Positions 48,291 to 60,519 of a DNA stretch of 64,000 bases are shown here, piece after piece. The stretch's first letter is position 1; each line of letters starts with the position of its first letter. Made by a program: the position numbers and the translations under genes. Origin of the DNA: Zeugodacus cucurbitae. Its lineage: Eukaryota; Arthropoda; Insecta; Diptera; Tephritidae. The notes beneath the pieces are model-generated. The model saw only the letters and a list, made by a program, of their open reading frames with translations, was not told the DNA's origin and ran no database searches. The stretch lies in assembly GCF_028554725.1 (NCBI RefSeq), contig NC_071668.1, positions 73,587,719 through 73,651,718 of the forward strand, read 5' to 3'.

Positions 48291-48474
48291 TGTTGTTTTA
48301 TCTTACTTTTGTACTGCACGAATCCAAGAAAAAAACGCTTTGGAATGTTCAACTCAAAAAGATGTAGTTTATTTAAAGGTCAAAATGCAAGTGAAAGAAT
48401 TTTTTGGGTTTCTTACTAAACTAAAAATCAGGGTTACTCAAAGATGTAAGTTGCTAAAGGGTTGCATTTCAACA
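48291..48474 (-). repeat. copia 5' LTR (184 bp)
   Basis: The sequence is the same as the LTR at 44042-44225 by eye over all 184 bases. On the minus strand it should contain the promoter and start of transcription. Confidence 0.95.
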
Positions 48475-48535
48475 AAATTAAATTAATTTTTTTTTTTAAT
48501 TAAATTAAATTAAATTCAATTCAATTAAATACATG
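48475..48535. repeat. Distal remainder of the AAATT array
   Basis: AAATT units with a 13-base T run and two TTCAATTCAA variants. This is the part of the array cut off from 42660-44041 by the copia insertion. Confidence 0.85.
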
Positions 48536-49334
48536 TTTACTCAATGTACTACTTGCATGTCTAACATCTAATATTTTCCCGATTTTCCTAACTACAATGT
48601 CACAGATTTGAGAACATCTCTTTCATAACGCATTTTACAGTAAAATACACGTGTGTGCTTAAATTTTCAATTTCGCAATACAATACGCAACACACACCTG
48701 TGTCTGTCTCTTAACCACACAAACAAACACACTCATCTACCGAATCGTCTACCATCATTTACAATTGTCCTGCTGTCACGCTCGCACCAGATATTTCACA
48801 CACATGCTGCCTTATTTATACCTAATATCCTTAGTGCTAATAAAACTGTTTTTTCTGAGACACACGCACACAAAAAATCATTTGAAATGGAGACAATTGT
48901 GACTGCGTATGCGAGCTCCTAGTTTTCTACACAAAAAAAAAATGTGCCAGAGTAAAGTAGAAAACTATCACTTTCAATAAGCATTGTCTGCTTAAAGAGT
49001 TTTTTGCAAAAAGTATGTGAAAAGGTAGCAAAAGATAAAATAGAAATGAAAGCATAGCAGCAAATGATGCTATACACTTTCATCTGCGTCTTTATTTGAC
49101 ACATTTCACTCTCTACTTAACCTTCATCACATACAAAAAAGAGCTCAGGTTAACGAAATATTTTCACACCTTTATCCAATTACTAAATATGCCTTTCATA
49201 TGCTGTAGTTTAGCGCAATTTATAGACACATATTTCACATATAAATTTAAGCATTTTCATAAATTCATTTTCGTTGCAATATTTTGTACTTATTTTCGTC
49301 TTTTTCGTTTTTCTTTTCTTTATATAACTTTTAG

Positions 49335-49451
49335 TTTCTGGGAGACCGATTTACGTACAGTGCGAAAAACGAATCGTTCGACAATACGACGCGGCAAAGG
49401 TGGCTATGGCGACAGTGGCGCTGGTGGTGCTTTTAGCGAGTTGGGTTTATC
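49335..49451 (+). CDS. DUF389 membrane protein, fourth visible exon (cytosolic tail)
   Basis: The acceptor is ataacttttag and the donor TTATC|gtaagt. The first base completes Arg180, residues 181-218 follow, and two bases begin Ser219. The exon is basic at first (FWETDLRTVRKTNRSTIRR) and then a flexible Gly-rich segment (GKGGYGDSGAGGAF). It directly follows the last membrane helix, so the Arg/Lys cluster probably lies at the cytosolic face. No domain is recognised. Confidence 0.88.
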
Positions 49452-51102
49452 GTAAGTGTTCATGATATAACTGTAGATGTGTGAATTCATAAATATTTGT
49501 ATGTATATGTTATTAGTATACGACTCACAAGTGTTTATGTGCATTTTTTATTGTTACGTATACGCAGTGTATACCCAATATATAATATACCACATTTGGC
49601 TACTGTGGACAAGGAATATTTCTCAGATGCAGCGTTATTCAGACAGAAAAAACTATTATTAGCAACAATAGAAGTATACAATTTAGTACAGTTAGTCACA
49701 AAATATACATATATTTTTGTTAGACGATTTTTTAAGGTGAGTTAGGGGATAATACGAGAATTATGTTAGTACCTCTGAAGTTTTCATAATCATCCGAGTT
49801 TCTAGTACTGAAATACGACAGTGCAAATCTAAAATCACTGCTCGAAGCTCTTATAGTAAATCTGAAGACCACATTTAATGCTCATATGCTTCAAGATTGC
49901 CTATTTAAGTCATCGGTCTACAACAGATTTTGGCAAAGTACCTACTTCTTCTTCATTTCCAAAAATTACACAAAAAATTCAGCGCAGAATATACTTGAAA
50001 GCAGCATAAAAGCATTGAAAAAACTTTATAATATTTAATTAGACCACTGTTATAAAACATTTTCAAACTTTGAATCCCACTCCCAACCACTCTTCGCAGC
50101 ACCGAAATGGAAAGTTAGCTATACAAATTAGTATTAACAACTAAACTACAACAAAAAAATAAATTGCAAACAACAGTGAAGGGTAAAAGTAAAAGAATAA
50201 AAACCTCTAAACCACAAAAAACAACAACAACAACAATGTGAGTTTACCCAAGCAAAAAGTGTAGAATCTAACAACCCTACTAATTACTGCAGCCAATGCC
50301 AACAATTGTTTTATGCACAATTCATACAAATGCATGCAGCAAGAGTTGCTGCGAGTAGTAATGCTACTATTTTTTTACAACAATGTCTGATTTTTTACAA
50401 TTTAAGAAACAGCGCTTTTTATTAAGCGCAGCAACCTAAGTGAAATGGTAATGAGACTGCAACCATGACTGAGGCTGAGGCGTAAGCTGAAAATGAAAAT
50501 GAAAACAAAAAACAAAAAAAAAATCAGAAAATTTAATCGAAAATAAAATTCGAGTAGGGTGCAAAGAAGTGTAGCTAAAAGCCAAGCGAAAGTGGTAGAT
50601 AAATAAAAATGTATTTTAATTACGTATACGCCATGGTGCCCCTGCTCAATACAAATTCAACTCGTGGAGCGGCAGTAGAAAAAGCGAAGTTTAAGCAAAT
50701 ATTTTAAATGTTGTGCAGTTGAAAAGCTGACGCTCTAAGAGCAAACTCATGAAAATGTATGACAGGCGGCATGCTACGGCAACTTGCCACAAGCAGACAA
50801 ACGCCTGCATTGGCCGTGAAAGACAGAAAAAAAAAAAACGCAAATAAAATGCAAAACGCACACCAAAAAGAAAGCCGGCATTGAGACGCGCATTTTTGCA
50901 TGAATTAAAGCGGATAGACTTCTTGCTCTGCATGCGCTTTGTTCGCGTTCGCCCATTCATACGACGCGCTTTTGTTCCACTTAGCGCATTTTATTATTAT
51001 GATTTTTATACTTTTGCTACGCTTCTACTGTGTTGGCTTCTGCCATTATTGCTGTTTCTTAATTTTTATTTTCTCTCTTTTTTCGCCACTCTCCTCAACC
51101 AG
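49452..51102 (+). other. Intron, 1.65 kb
   Basis: The shortest intron of the gene. It is flanked by gtaagt and ctcctcaaccag. It contains no other gene; frames near 50690-51126 are chance. Confidence 0.8.
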
Positions 51103-51244
51103 CAGCGGCTACAAGGGTCTGGATGAGCCACGCAGTCGCGAATTGGACACCGTGCTGGAGCAGGCATTGAAGGAGGCCGAGGACGATGCCACATTCAAGA
51201 AGGTCAAGCGCATGAGTTACTCCAGCAATGCGGCGGGTGGTGAG
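51103..51244 (+). CDS. DUF389 membrane protein, fifth visible exon (charged helix)
   Basis: The acceptor region is caaccagcag, so either 51103 or 51106 can be the first base. Both keep the frame and differ by one Ser. The donor is GGTGAG|gtgagt. Residues 220-266 include RSRELDTVLEQALKEAEDDA, a strongly charged, probably helical segment (possible short coiled coil), followed by KKVKRMSYSSN, a good basic/Ser phosphorylation-type stretch. The exon ends in phase 0. Confidence 0.9.
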
Positions 51245-52045
51245 GTGAGTGCAAATTATAACACAGCATTCATGCCAGCAGCACAGAGTATACATTCAAA
51301 AGTAGTTTATTTTTATTTCTGTCTCCCACGTCATTTTCTACAATTTTTTATTATTTTAATTTTTTTTTGTTTGCTAATCTCCTGCGCGGCCATAAAAAAT
51401 GTTAATGTATGTATGCCGCACACGTTGCGCGCAATGAGTGAGTGCGCGTCGTGCATAAAATTGGTGTTGGCGCATTTATGTGTTTAAGGATTAACCACTT
51501 GATGGAGATAATAGCGCGAACGTCACTGCCACCAGCTCCAGAGTGAATGCGTGCCTTGCACTATTCACTGCCATGGCTCTGGTTAGTCATTTGGTGGACG
51601 ATTAGTGGTTTTTGTTGCACTTTTGTTTCGAATTTCTTTTCAAATTGCGCCAGGTTATTTATGCAACGCAATGTGAATGCATGAAATTAGCAGACGAAAA
51701 GTTTTTTATATTTAAAGGTCATGGAATTAATTTTGAAATTAAAATAAAATTCATTGTTAAATGAAAGCGATTTGGAAAACAAATGTGTAGGGAAGATTAA
51801 AGAAGAATATATTTAAAATCTAAAATTTCTAAAAATGGAATAATTTTTACTTTTTATAAAGTCTCTACTATCTCACTTTAATCCCAATAGCACTTTAGCT
51901 ATTTATAGCGTCAAATTAGTAAGTATACCTTTAGGATGAACTTACTTAATTTGGACGACGAAATTGACCAAAAAATAGTAACAATTTGTATTCTGTTGAA
52001 AATAGCTCTCCTCAATAAGTGACATATGATAATGCGATATATATT

Positions 52046-53222
52046 AGGTTGGCAAAATCTCCCTTCCGTCTTTTTGTCTTTTTAATTTCGCGGCTATGTA
52101 CAAAGCGTTACAGAGCTCGTCTTGACATAACCTCCCAAACGACGCTATGCATGATGAGTTCAACAATTATAGACGTGTAGACATGGAGTTCACTAACGCC
52201 GAAATTCGAGTTATTTTATAGTTTTCCTTTGTTAAAAGCAAATCCGCTATAGAAACGTTATGTGAGATTAATGGTGTTTTGTGGGATGGTACTCTATCAC
52301 TTCGAACTGCGGAGGAATGGTTTCGACGATTCAGAGAGGGTGAAAACGACACCATGGATAAGACAGCCGACGAATACCGATCAAATCATGGAAAACATCA
52401 AGTTAGACCGGCATGTGGCATTTCGTGACAAAACATCCCAAAAGATGGGATTTAGTCACCAAACCTTTTTAAACCATCTGCAGAAGTCTGGATACACAAA
52501 AAACCTTGATGATTGGTGCCGCATGAATTGACGCAAAAAAACCTTCTGGACCGAATCAACGCCAGCGATATGCTGCTGAAACGGAACGAACTCGACCCAT
52601 TTTTGAAGCGGATGATGACTCGCAACGAAAAATTGATCACGTACAACAATATAATGGGAAAACGGTCGTGGTCGAAGGCCGGTGAATCGTCCCAAACAGT
52701 GGTCAAGCCAGGATTGATGGCCAGGTAGGTTCTGCTGTGTGTTTGGTGGCATTGAAAGAGAATCATCCACTATGAGCTGCTCCCATATGGCCAAACGGTT
52801 AATTCTACCATGTACTGCGAACAACTGGACCGCTTGAAGCAGGCGATCGACCAGAAGCGTCCAGAATTGGCCAACAGGAAGGGTGTAGTGTTCCACCACG
52901 ACAACGCTAGATCACACACTTCGATGATGACTTGTCAGAAGCTACGGGAGCTTGGATGGGAGGTTTTATCGCATCCACCATATAGCTCGGATATAGCGCC
53001 AATTCAGTCACCTGCTCCAGTCCATGACGAACGCCCTTGGTGGTGTAAAGTTGAACTCAAAAGTGGCTGTCCGAGTTTTTCACAAATAAGGAGGGGGGCT
53101 TTAACGAGGGGGCTATTAGTTGCCGTCTAGATGTTAACATATTATCGAACGAAACCGCGCATATTTGAACTAAGCATTGAATAAAGAGCAAAAAACGGAA
53201 GAGAGATATTTGATGATAATGT
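52046..53222 (+). mobile_element. Degenerate DD34D-type mariner
   Basis: The left end reads ttaggttggcaaaatctccc followed by ttccgtc. The reverse complement of the right end is ttatcatcaaatatctctct followed by tccgt, a decayed inverted repeat. TTAGGTTGGCAA ends are typical of classic mariners. The transposase inside is broken. About 1.18 kb long. Confidence 0.8.
52153..53130 (+). pseudogene. Mariner transposase pseudogene
   Basis: Recognisable in pieces: LRTAEEWFRRFREGEND, VPHELTQKNLLDRI, FHHDNARSHTS and LGWEVLSHPPYSSDIAP. These follow the classic mariner order, with WVPHEL linker, second catalytic Asp and the YSPDLAPSD region. There is an early TAG near 52218, further stops, frame changes, and the third catalytic Asp region reads DIAPIQS, so the last Asp of the triad is missing. 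It is dead and clearly older than, and different from, the mariner at 34671. Confidence 0.88.
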
Positions 53223-53229
53223 GATATAT

Positions 53230-55320
53230 GCGATGATTTAACGTGTAATATTTGTTTTATTTTATTATTATTATATATGTTTTCCCTATAATTTTATCGA
53301 AAAAAGTGCGTCGCTTCAAATTAAATTCAATTTTTTGTCAAAACTGTATACTTATATTTGAGTTAAGCAAATTGAAGTCAACGTAATTGAATGAACTGAG
53401 AAGCAAGATCAATTTGCTGCCTAAATGTATGCTTTGATTATGAAAAAGTATAGTTTTGGGCTGCAAATAATCAGCTGTTGTCACATTTAGAACATATCTA
53501 GCGGCAATCTGCACATAAAAACCTAGCTAGTACTATCTAATACGACTGGTTTCCATATAGGAGCCTATACCCCACATAACTTCATTTCCTAGTAAATGAT
53601 TTCGCTGTAAATTTTCCATCTTAGTCGTATTTCCAACAAATGTAGAACCAAACAAAGTACGCAAGGTCACGCTAAATGAATACTCTGAGCAATTATTTTT
53701 TGTGTTTTCCACTTCTACTCCCACAAGCTCACCAGATTTATTATACAATTTACAACAAATCACCGAAAGCGCAATTATTGGCAATTGTTTTAATTTACGC
53801 GAACGCAAAATGAGAAGTGATAATGAAAAAAATTGCCTAAAAGTGGAAATGCAGGAAAAAGTAAATAAATAGCCAGCCAGACATGCTTGTGTAGCACTTC
53901 CGTACTCAGAGTTGCCTCAGTTACTTTTTTTACACTGACTACCTCAATTTTTTTTTTTTTTGTGAATATTTTCCTTGAAATTTTTTTACCTTAAAAAATA
54001 AAAATGAAAGGATTGCGTGCTTCTGACCTCGCTTATTTGCCAATTTAACCGCACAAATGACTTCCGCACGTCCACGCCACCATTACAATATACACACACA
54101 TAAAATATAGTACCACCACTCGCTTAAACTGCGGAGAGACCAATTGTAAGAAAGAATAAAAAAATGGTGCTCGCTGAATTCAATTGAGCAATGCTAAATG
54201 ACTGCACACACATAAGTATAACTGTACATTGATTTTATGCTGCCGTAAACGCTGAGCTTATAAATCTTCAAAGTCAGTGTGCGGACATTGAGGCGACCAA
54301 CCCTTTGCCTTGCTTTTGTCTCAACTGTACGATGACCCAATGCGCTCAGTCTTGGTCGAAGGAGCGCGCTCCATAGTAGCCTTTTAAAGCTTTTGTTCCG
54401 CTTCTAGCTTTATTTCTTTTTTTGTTGACCATTGATTTATGCTTTCTTCTGCTATTCGCTTGCTCCTTTTAAGTTTGGGTTTTTGTTTTTTTATTTTTGT
54501 GTATTGCTTATTGTTTGCGTCAGTAAATAAATTAGCGCAGTTCATGAAGACCACACGACCAAATGCGAGTACGCATACATAAAGCATACGCAGAGTTGCA
54601 TTGAATGAGTGCAAAGAGAAGAGAAAGGGAGAGCAAAGAACTGACCGCCAAAATATTAACAAAAAGCAGCAGGAATTACACCAGAAAGGAGAAGGAACTG
54701 CGCGGAAAGACAGCATTTCCGCAATTTACTTCTTTAGTCTTCGGTCCGTTTCCTTGCTGTGTGTCTCTGCTGTTGCTGCCCTTTCTGCCATCCGCCGTAA
54801 ACACTGACAACCCACTCTCCTCTCTGGCTTGATGATGATTGAGCGGCGGTCCATCCGTTTTCGTGAAGGCATTGTTTAATTGCCGGTAATTAACTTTAAA
54901 TGTGTAGGTGGCATGCAGCAGCGACAGTTGGACAGTCAGTCCAGTTCGTGCTGTAAGTACTACTCAATTGGGCGTGGTTTATGGGCGTTGCAATGTTGCG
55001 AAATAAACTACAAGCTAATTGCAATAATGGTCTGTGTGGATACTACGACGACGAAAGCTGTCGACTTAAAGTGTTCGTAAAATCGTAATGAAAGGCAAGT
55101 GGATAAGATTAAATTTCGAGAGCAAAGCTTGCGGGTGGAGAGACTTAACTTACTTAAACACAGTTTAATAGACAAGCTAAATTGCAAATGATAAGCGAGG
55201 TAAATAAAGTTGAGTGGATGAAGTTATGTTGATCTACAATGATTGGAAAATGATGAGGTTGGAACTTTGGAAAAATTATTTGGTATTTGGAAATTAACAA
55301 AATATTGGTTTCATAAGAAA
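53230..55320. other. Non-coding intronic sequence
   Basis: No gene or recognised repeat. AT-rich with short T and A runs (53950-53965). A richer stretch at 54700-54850 has chance frames without domain support. Confidence 0.5.
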
Positions 55321-55940
55321 TCTATACTACTATTATAAAAAGGAAAGATTTGTATATATGTTTGTAATGAATAAACTCAAAAACTAATACCGATTTCAAA
55401 AAATCATTGGAAAGCTATATTCACCCCGAGTTTCATAGGCTATATTCATTGCTAGAATATCTACTTTGTGGAAATAGTTCCCAGGTGAGGTGTTGGAGAA
55501 GCTTAATATGAAACCGAAAATCGTCTTGCAAGTCAGGGTCGAGTAACGAGCGCTTGCAGCTGCTTGCTGAACAAAATTTCAAAACTTGCCAAGTACGCTC
55601 TTGAGAGTCGAGTATGGCGTGAAAAGCGGCCTGAAGAACAAAATATTAGAAATATACAAGCTCGCACTAGGGAATCGTACTCTGAGCGTTCTCCACGCCT
55701 TCATAATCAGAGAAAAAGACATCGGGCATCAAAGACTAGAGGTCGTAATCAAGTTTTAGCTCATTGCAATAAAATATAATTTCATGTTCGAATTTTCCTC
55801 ATTTTATTTTTTTTATATGAACCCACGCAAGAAACGGGAAAGTACTTACATATGTATGGGAGGGTGTTTATAAGTGTGTAAAAACTTATAACTTTTGAAA
55901 GGTTTGTTTAAACCCGTGCGAATCCGGAGCGGTCTGCTAG
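55321..55940 (+). mobile_element. Non-autonomous Helitron, 620 bp
   Basis: It begins TCTATACTACTATTATAAAA after an A and ends CTAG before a T: canonical 5' TC, 3' CTRR and A-T target site, with no duplication. The last 30 bases (acccgtgcgaatccggagcg then gtctgctag) are GC-rich, as expected of the terminal hairpin. The 5' block (aaaggaaagatttgtatata then tgtttgtaatgaataaactc) is a widespread insect Helitron start. The internal sequence carries a fragment of the Rep/helicase N-terminus. Confidence 0.85.
55564..55779 (+). pseudogene. Helitron Rep/helicase N-terminal fragment
   Basis: About 70 codons of Arg/Glu/Gln-rich sequence of repeating ARTRESYSERSPRLHNQRK type, resembling the RARESPEQRxARLxxxR repeats that open many insect Helitron helicases. 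The Rep HUH and helicase domains are missing, so this is a leftover in a deletion derivative. Confidence 0.6.
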
Positions 55941-56332
55941 TATTATATAAAGCGCTGTAGAGTAGCCATATATTATACTTTCGCATTTTAAGTTCAAAAA
56001 TGTGAAATATGAAATATATTAAGAACAATAATTCATATAAGCTAACTCTTTAAGGCTCCAGGGCTAAAAAACGTCGGAAATTACCACGAAGAGAGAGAGA
56101 CGGATAGATAGAGTGATAGTGGAAGATTGTTTAAGTAAGATGGAAAATGAGAGGTAGAGAGAGAGAGAAAGAGATGAAAGGAAAATAACTTCAGACATGT
56201 TTCTCCCAGAACATACATCATACACAAAGGCATTCAATTTAAATTTAATATTTAATTAATCGAAAAAGAGATGCTAAAGACACTTGACAAGTGATTATGT
56301 AGAGAGAGAGCGAGATAGACAGATAGAACGAT

Positions 56333-57534
56333 AACAAGTAAGGAAGGGCTAAGTTCGGGTGTAAGCGAACATTTTATTCTCTCGCAATTTATTTATTTAA
56401 CTTTCTTTATATTATATAATACACACTTTGACCCACATATTCGTCATATATATTGTATAAAGTCCATTGAAAGTTGGAAACCATAATATTAGGTTAGAAG
56501 CACCGAGGTCCTCATGTTCGATTAATGGGGCCTCGAAAACCTATGGTCCGATTTCGGCGATTTTTAGATTGGGGCTGCCACACTATAAAGGTAGTATTTG
56601 GGCAAAGTTCTGCACCGATATCTTCACTAGTGCTTACTTTATATATTGTAAAGTAAACGATTCAGATCGTCTTCAAAGTTCTGGTATATAGGAAGTAGGC
56701 GTGGTTGTTAAGTGATTTGGCCTATTTTCAGAACATTTCATTGGGATGTAAGGAAACTATTACAAACCAAGTTTCATTGAAATCGGTCGAGTAGTTCCTG
56801 AGATATGGTTTTTGACCCATAAGTGGGCGATGCCACGCCCATTTTCCATTTTGTAAAGAAATCTTAGTGCAGCTCTTATCTGCCATTTCTTATGTGAAAT
56901 TTAGTGTTTCTGACGTTTTTCGTTAATGAGTTAACCCACTTTTAGTAATTTTCAACCTAACTTTTGTATGGGAGGTGGGCGTGGTTATGATCCGATTTCT
57001 TTCATTTTTGGCCTGCATTAGGAAGTGGCTAAAAAAACGACTGCAGAAAGTTTGGTTTATGTAGCTCTATTGGTTTGCGAGATATGTATAAAAAACTTAG
57101 TAGGGGGCAGGGCCACGCCCACTTCCCCAAAAAAAATACATTCAAATATGCCCCTTCATAGTTCGATCCTTCATACCAAATTTTATTTCCATAGCTTTAT
57201 TTATGGCTTAGTTATGACACTTTATGTGTTTTCGGTTTTCGCCATTTTGTGGGCGTGGCAGTGGTCCGATTTTGCTCATTTTCGAAAGCAACCTGCCAAT
57301 GGTGCCAAGAAATAAGTGTGCCAAGTTTCATCAAGATATCTTAATTTTTACTCAAGTTACAGCTTTCACAGACGGACGGACGGACAGACAGACATTCGGA
57401 TTTGAACTCCACTCTTCACCCTGATCACTTTGGTATATATAACCCTATATCTAACTCGTTTAGTTTTGGGTGTTACAAACAACCGTTATGTGAACAAAAC
57501 TATTATACTCTCTAGCAACTCTTGCGAGAGTATA
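56333..57534 (-). mobile_element. DINE-1-like Helitron derivative, family A, copy 3 (1.2 kb)
   Basis: It begins aacaagtaaggaagggctaa and ttcgggtgtaagcgaac and ends ctagcaactcttgcgagagt then ata. TTCTCTCGCAA near the start and TTGCGAGAGTATA at the end form the subterminal inverted repeat. It shares long blocks with 15531-16714 in the opposite orientation, including the GACGGACGGACGGACAGACA block near 57370. Confidence 0.8.
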
Positions 57535-57660
57535 TAGATTAATAGAGAGAGAGAGAAAAATTAAAAGGAGATAGAGAGAGGGAGAAACTGAGATCAAGAG
57601 AGAGAGAAAGTGAGATAATAAGAGAGAGGAAGAAGCAGTATGATGGAGAGGAGCTTCAGG
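57535..57660. repeat. GA-rich microsatellite
   Basis: AGAGAGAGAG and GGAGA words for about 120 bp directly after the DINE-like element. Similar GA words at 56083-56175 lie before it, so the element sits in or next to a purine-rich repeat. Confidence 0.8.
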
Positions 57661-60519
57661 CAAAAAATGCTTTAATCAGAACCATGGCCCTGGAGAACAG
57701 TAAAAACCATAAACTTGATGTTTCTGTGTACTATTGTATTCTCAAAGACACTTTTTTAGTTCGCAAGTGAGGTAAAGGACGAAACAGTTAGTAACAGTTC
57801 AATCATCGTAAAAGACTTCGAAGTTAAAGCACCTCCCAACTCGAATATGAGTTGTTATTTTTTTGATAATACTTCCTACTATGAAACTAAGTAAATTTCA
57901 TAGATCAACGTCATGTACATATACGCCACTCTCAGAATATTAAAGCAAGAAACAGCTTCTTTAGAATTTCTATCTTTCTTTGAATAGAATAATTGAATAT
58001 ACCTTAATACAGATCGATCTCCCTATTATTTGTATTTAAGTAGGATCTTATAGCCTAAGGACCAAAATGTTACAGGTTATATGTAAGGAATATATGAACA
58101 CAAATGCAGAAAAGGGGTCAGTCACTTTGTTTAGAATCTCATTAAACTTCAAATAAAAGAAGTAATCAACATGAAATCCAATTAAGAACACACCAAGTTA
58201 AGATATATGTTAACTTATCAAGTTTCTCAAAGAAAACAGGGGTTCAAATGAAGTGGAGGCTGCTAGTTATTATCATGAGAGCCGAAAAGCCTTGGAGGCA
58301 AATGCAGATTAATAAAAAGTATTCCAATAAAATAAAAAAATCACCCATAATAGTTTAGTTCATCGAACAGAACAGGAGAAGGGGTGCAAACTGCAACCAA
58401 CAATAACAAAAACAACTTTAACAATTACAAATTGACAGGTTGAATTCAAAAGCATGCTACCTGTTGACCAAGCGAGGGTCGTCTTAAATGCCAAAGTGGA
58501 TAGACTGTCAACCACTAAAACTCAATTAACCCCATTTGTGCTGTTGTGACATAGAAATACACCGTTATACACACAACAGAAAACAAAGAGTTCCTGTTCC
58601 AAGAGACAACTGATGAAGAGATATGAAAAATGCAGGAAAGCGGGGTTCTAGACGGAAGTGTTGACCTGCAGCGGCAAATTGCTAGGTGTCAGAGCAGATA
58701 TACCGTTAGCTGATGATTGTGGGGCGAGCATAAAAAGTATGAAGACATACTAACGCACAAAGGCAAGCAGAAAAGACACTCTTTGGAAAACAAACAGCAA
58801 AACAGTCGAATGAAATCGAAGATAGAGTTGTGCAAAAACAACAATAAAAGTGCAATGTTGAAGCGCAAATAACAACAACAATACATGCAGGTAAAGCAAG
58901 TGAGCGCAGTGTAGAAACTTCGGTTGAAAGACGGAAACAGCAATTTTTCACTTAAACCGCATTGATACTCAATAACGAGCGCTACCACCCTGAAACCCTC
59001 AAACCTGGACCAACTGTGGATGAAAAAGTGAACACACGCCAGCTGCAAAAACAAGAATGAAATGCACGTGAAGTTGGCAAAGCTATAGCAATGAAAAATT
59101 CTGTAGGCAGGCAGCAGCAGTCGTTTGCCACTTTAACAAATGTCCTTGGTGAAAGGAACATCTATTCAAATAACTGTACAAGGCGACATATGAGGCACAC
59201 ACATACACAGAAATCTACACAGCTATGCATATGGAGTTCAATAGCTGTAGGCCGCTAAATGTGAGCTCTGGCATGACTGCAGCGAACTGAACGGTAACTG
59301 AGTAACCTTTGCAGCGCAACAAACGAATGGGCGGTCAAACGGACGGAAGTAACGGAAATACTCAGTGAGGGAAATGAAACATCAATTAAAGTCAAAGCAG
59401 CTGTGACCTGATGGCAGGGAGTAATAGAGAAGAAATAACAGTTGTGCGGCAAAAAGAAAGCAAAGGCACAACGTATATGTGTGGTATACTTATAGACGCT
59501 GGGAGTGCCAGCATAGAAATGCGGCAATAAAAAGAATCTTTAGGCAAGTGTCTGCGTGTGCTTATGTGTTTTTGTTGTTGCATTTGTGCGACAGCGTTGT
59601 GTAGTTTAGCTAAATTGAAAATGCTGATAGCAAATTTAACTTTCAGTAAACTGTCCGAAAAGGACAAATTGAGTCGAAGAGAAATGTTTTTAGCTTTGAA
59701 ATGCCTTAGTTGATTTAGGCGCACGATTGGAAAAAATAAAGGCAAATAAAAGCGAGAAAAAAATTGACAAATTCCGAAGAAAAAATATAATGAAGCGATA
59801 CAAAGTATGGCTAAGATACAAGATAAAAATAGACCTTAAGTTGTTAAAGCAATGGCCTGCCGGCGGACAAGCAACATTTTCCTGGGAAAAGGTTGAAAAC
59901 GACTTATTTATAAAAAAAAATGTACAAACCCACACATCGTCAAACAATTAGTAGTTGACAGAAGAGACAAATATCGAAGAAAAAATGTGTCTAACGCTTC
60001 AAATCATGTACGACAAAAAATGAATATAGATAATGGAGATAAGCTGTCGACAAGGTTATTTCGATGAAAAACTAAATTATAAATGATTATAATAATCATT
60101 TATCTTCTCAAAATGAATGAAAGAATGCCAAAATTGACAAAAAAAAAACATTTGACAAAAACTGCCTCAATTTCGTATACAGTTACTCAAGTATCACATT
60201 AAAACCACCCTTTCCACAATTATTTAGTCAGAAGACAAAAACTGAGTCCCGAAAAATAATAAAAACCCTGAAAGTTGGTTGTAGAACTCTTCATTGAAGC
60301 AACTGCACCCTCAGTTCTGTCGATATCGGAGCTTAAGAACCAAATTTATCATTTACACAAAGTATCTAAATATTGTAATTGCGATATCTCAATAAGCTAA
60401 ATCTCTTACAAGAACCTAATGGACCACCATGTATTTTCTTCTACTTGGAAATCAGAAATTCTGAAAAATCTATAATTTTTGAGTTTCGATTGAAGTGATT
60501 CCAAAACTGAGCTTAAGGT
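57661..60519. other. Non-coding intronic sequence
   Basis: No gene or clear repeat is seen. The sequence is A-rich. Minus-strand frames at 58689-59947 are long for chance but have only hydrophobic/Phe-rich composition, typical of reverse-complemented A-rich DNA. Confidence 0.5.

Larger units (their letters stand above)
44042..48474 (-). mobile_element. Ty1/copia LTR retrotransposon, 4433 bp, nearly intact
   Basis: Two 184-bp LTRs (44042-44225 and 48291-48474) bracket gag and pol on the minus strand. The 5-bp target duplication is AAATT (44037-44041 and 48475-48479). LTR ends are TGTTG...CAACA. Downstream of the 5' LTR (minus strand) the primer-binding site reads GGTTATGGGCCCAGG, as in Drosophila copia, which primes with the cleaved 5' half of initiator tRNA-Met. 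A purine-rich GAGGTGGCG lies just before the 3' LTR. The only coding defect I see is one frame break between gag and pol. Confidence 0.95.
36690..49334 (+). other. Intron, 12.6 kb, rich in simple and tandem repeats
   Basis: The GT donor is at 36690; the acceptor tataacttttag ends at 49334. It holds a purine-rich duplicated block, a 115-bp minisatellite, TAACA repeats, a large AAATT/AAAAT array and a copia element. 37240-38930, 39490-40330, 40800-42650 and 48540-49330 contain no gene that I can support. Confidence 0.8.

Noticed and set aside
58689..59947. Phe/Leu/Ser-rich minus-strand frames of 81-121 codons
   Set aside because: Composition expected of the reverse complement of A-rich intronic DNA; no motif or splice sites in support.
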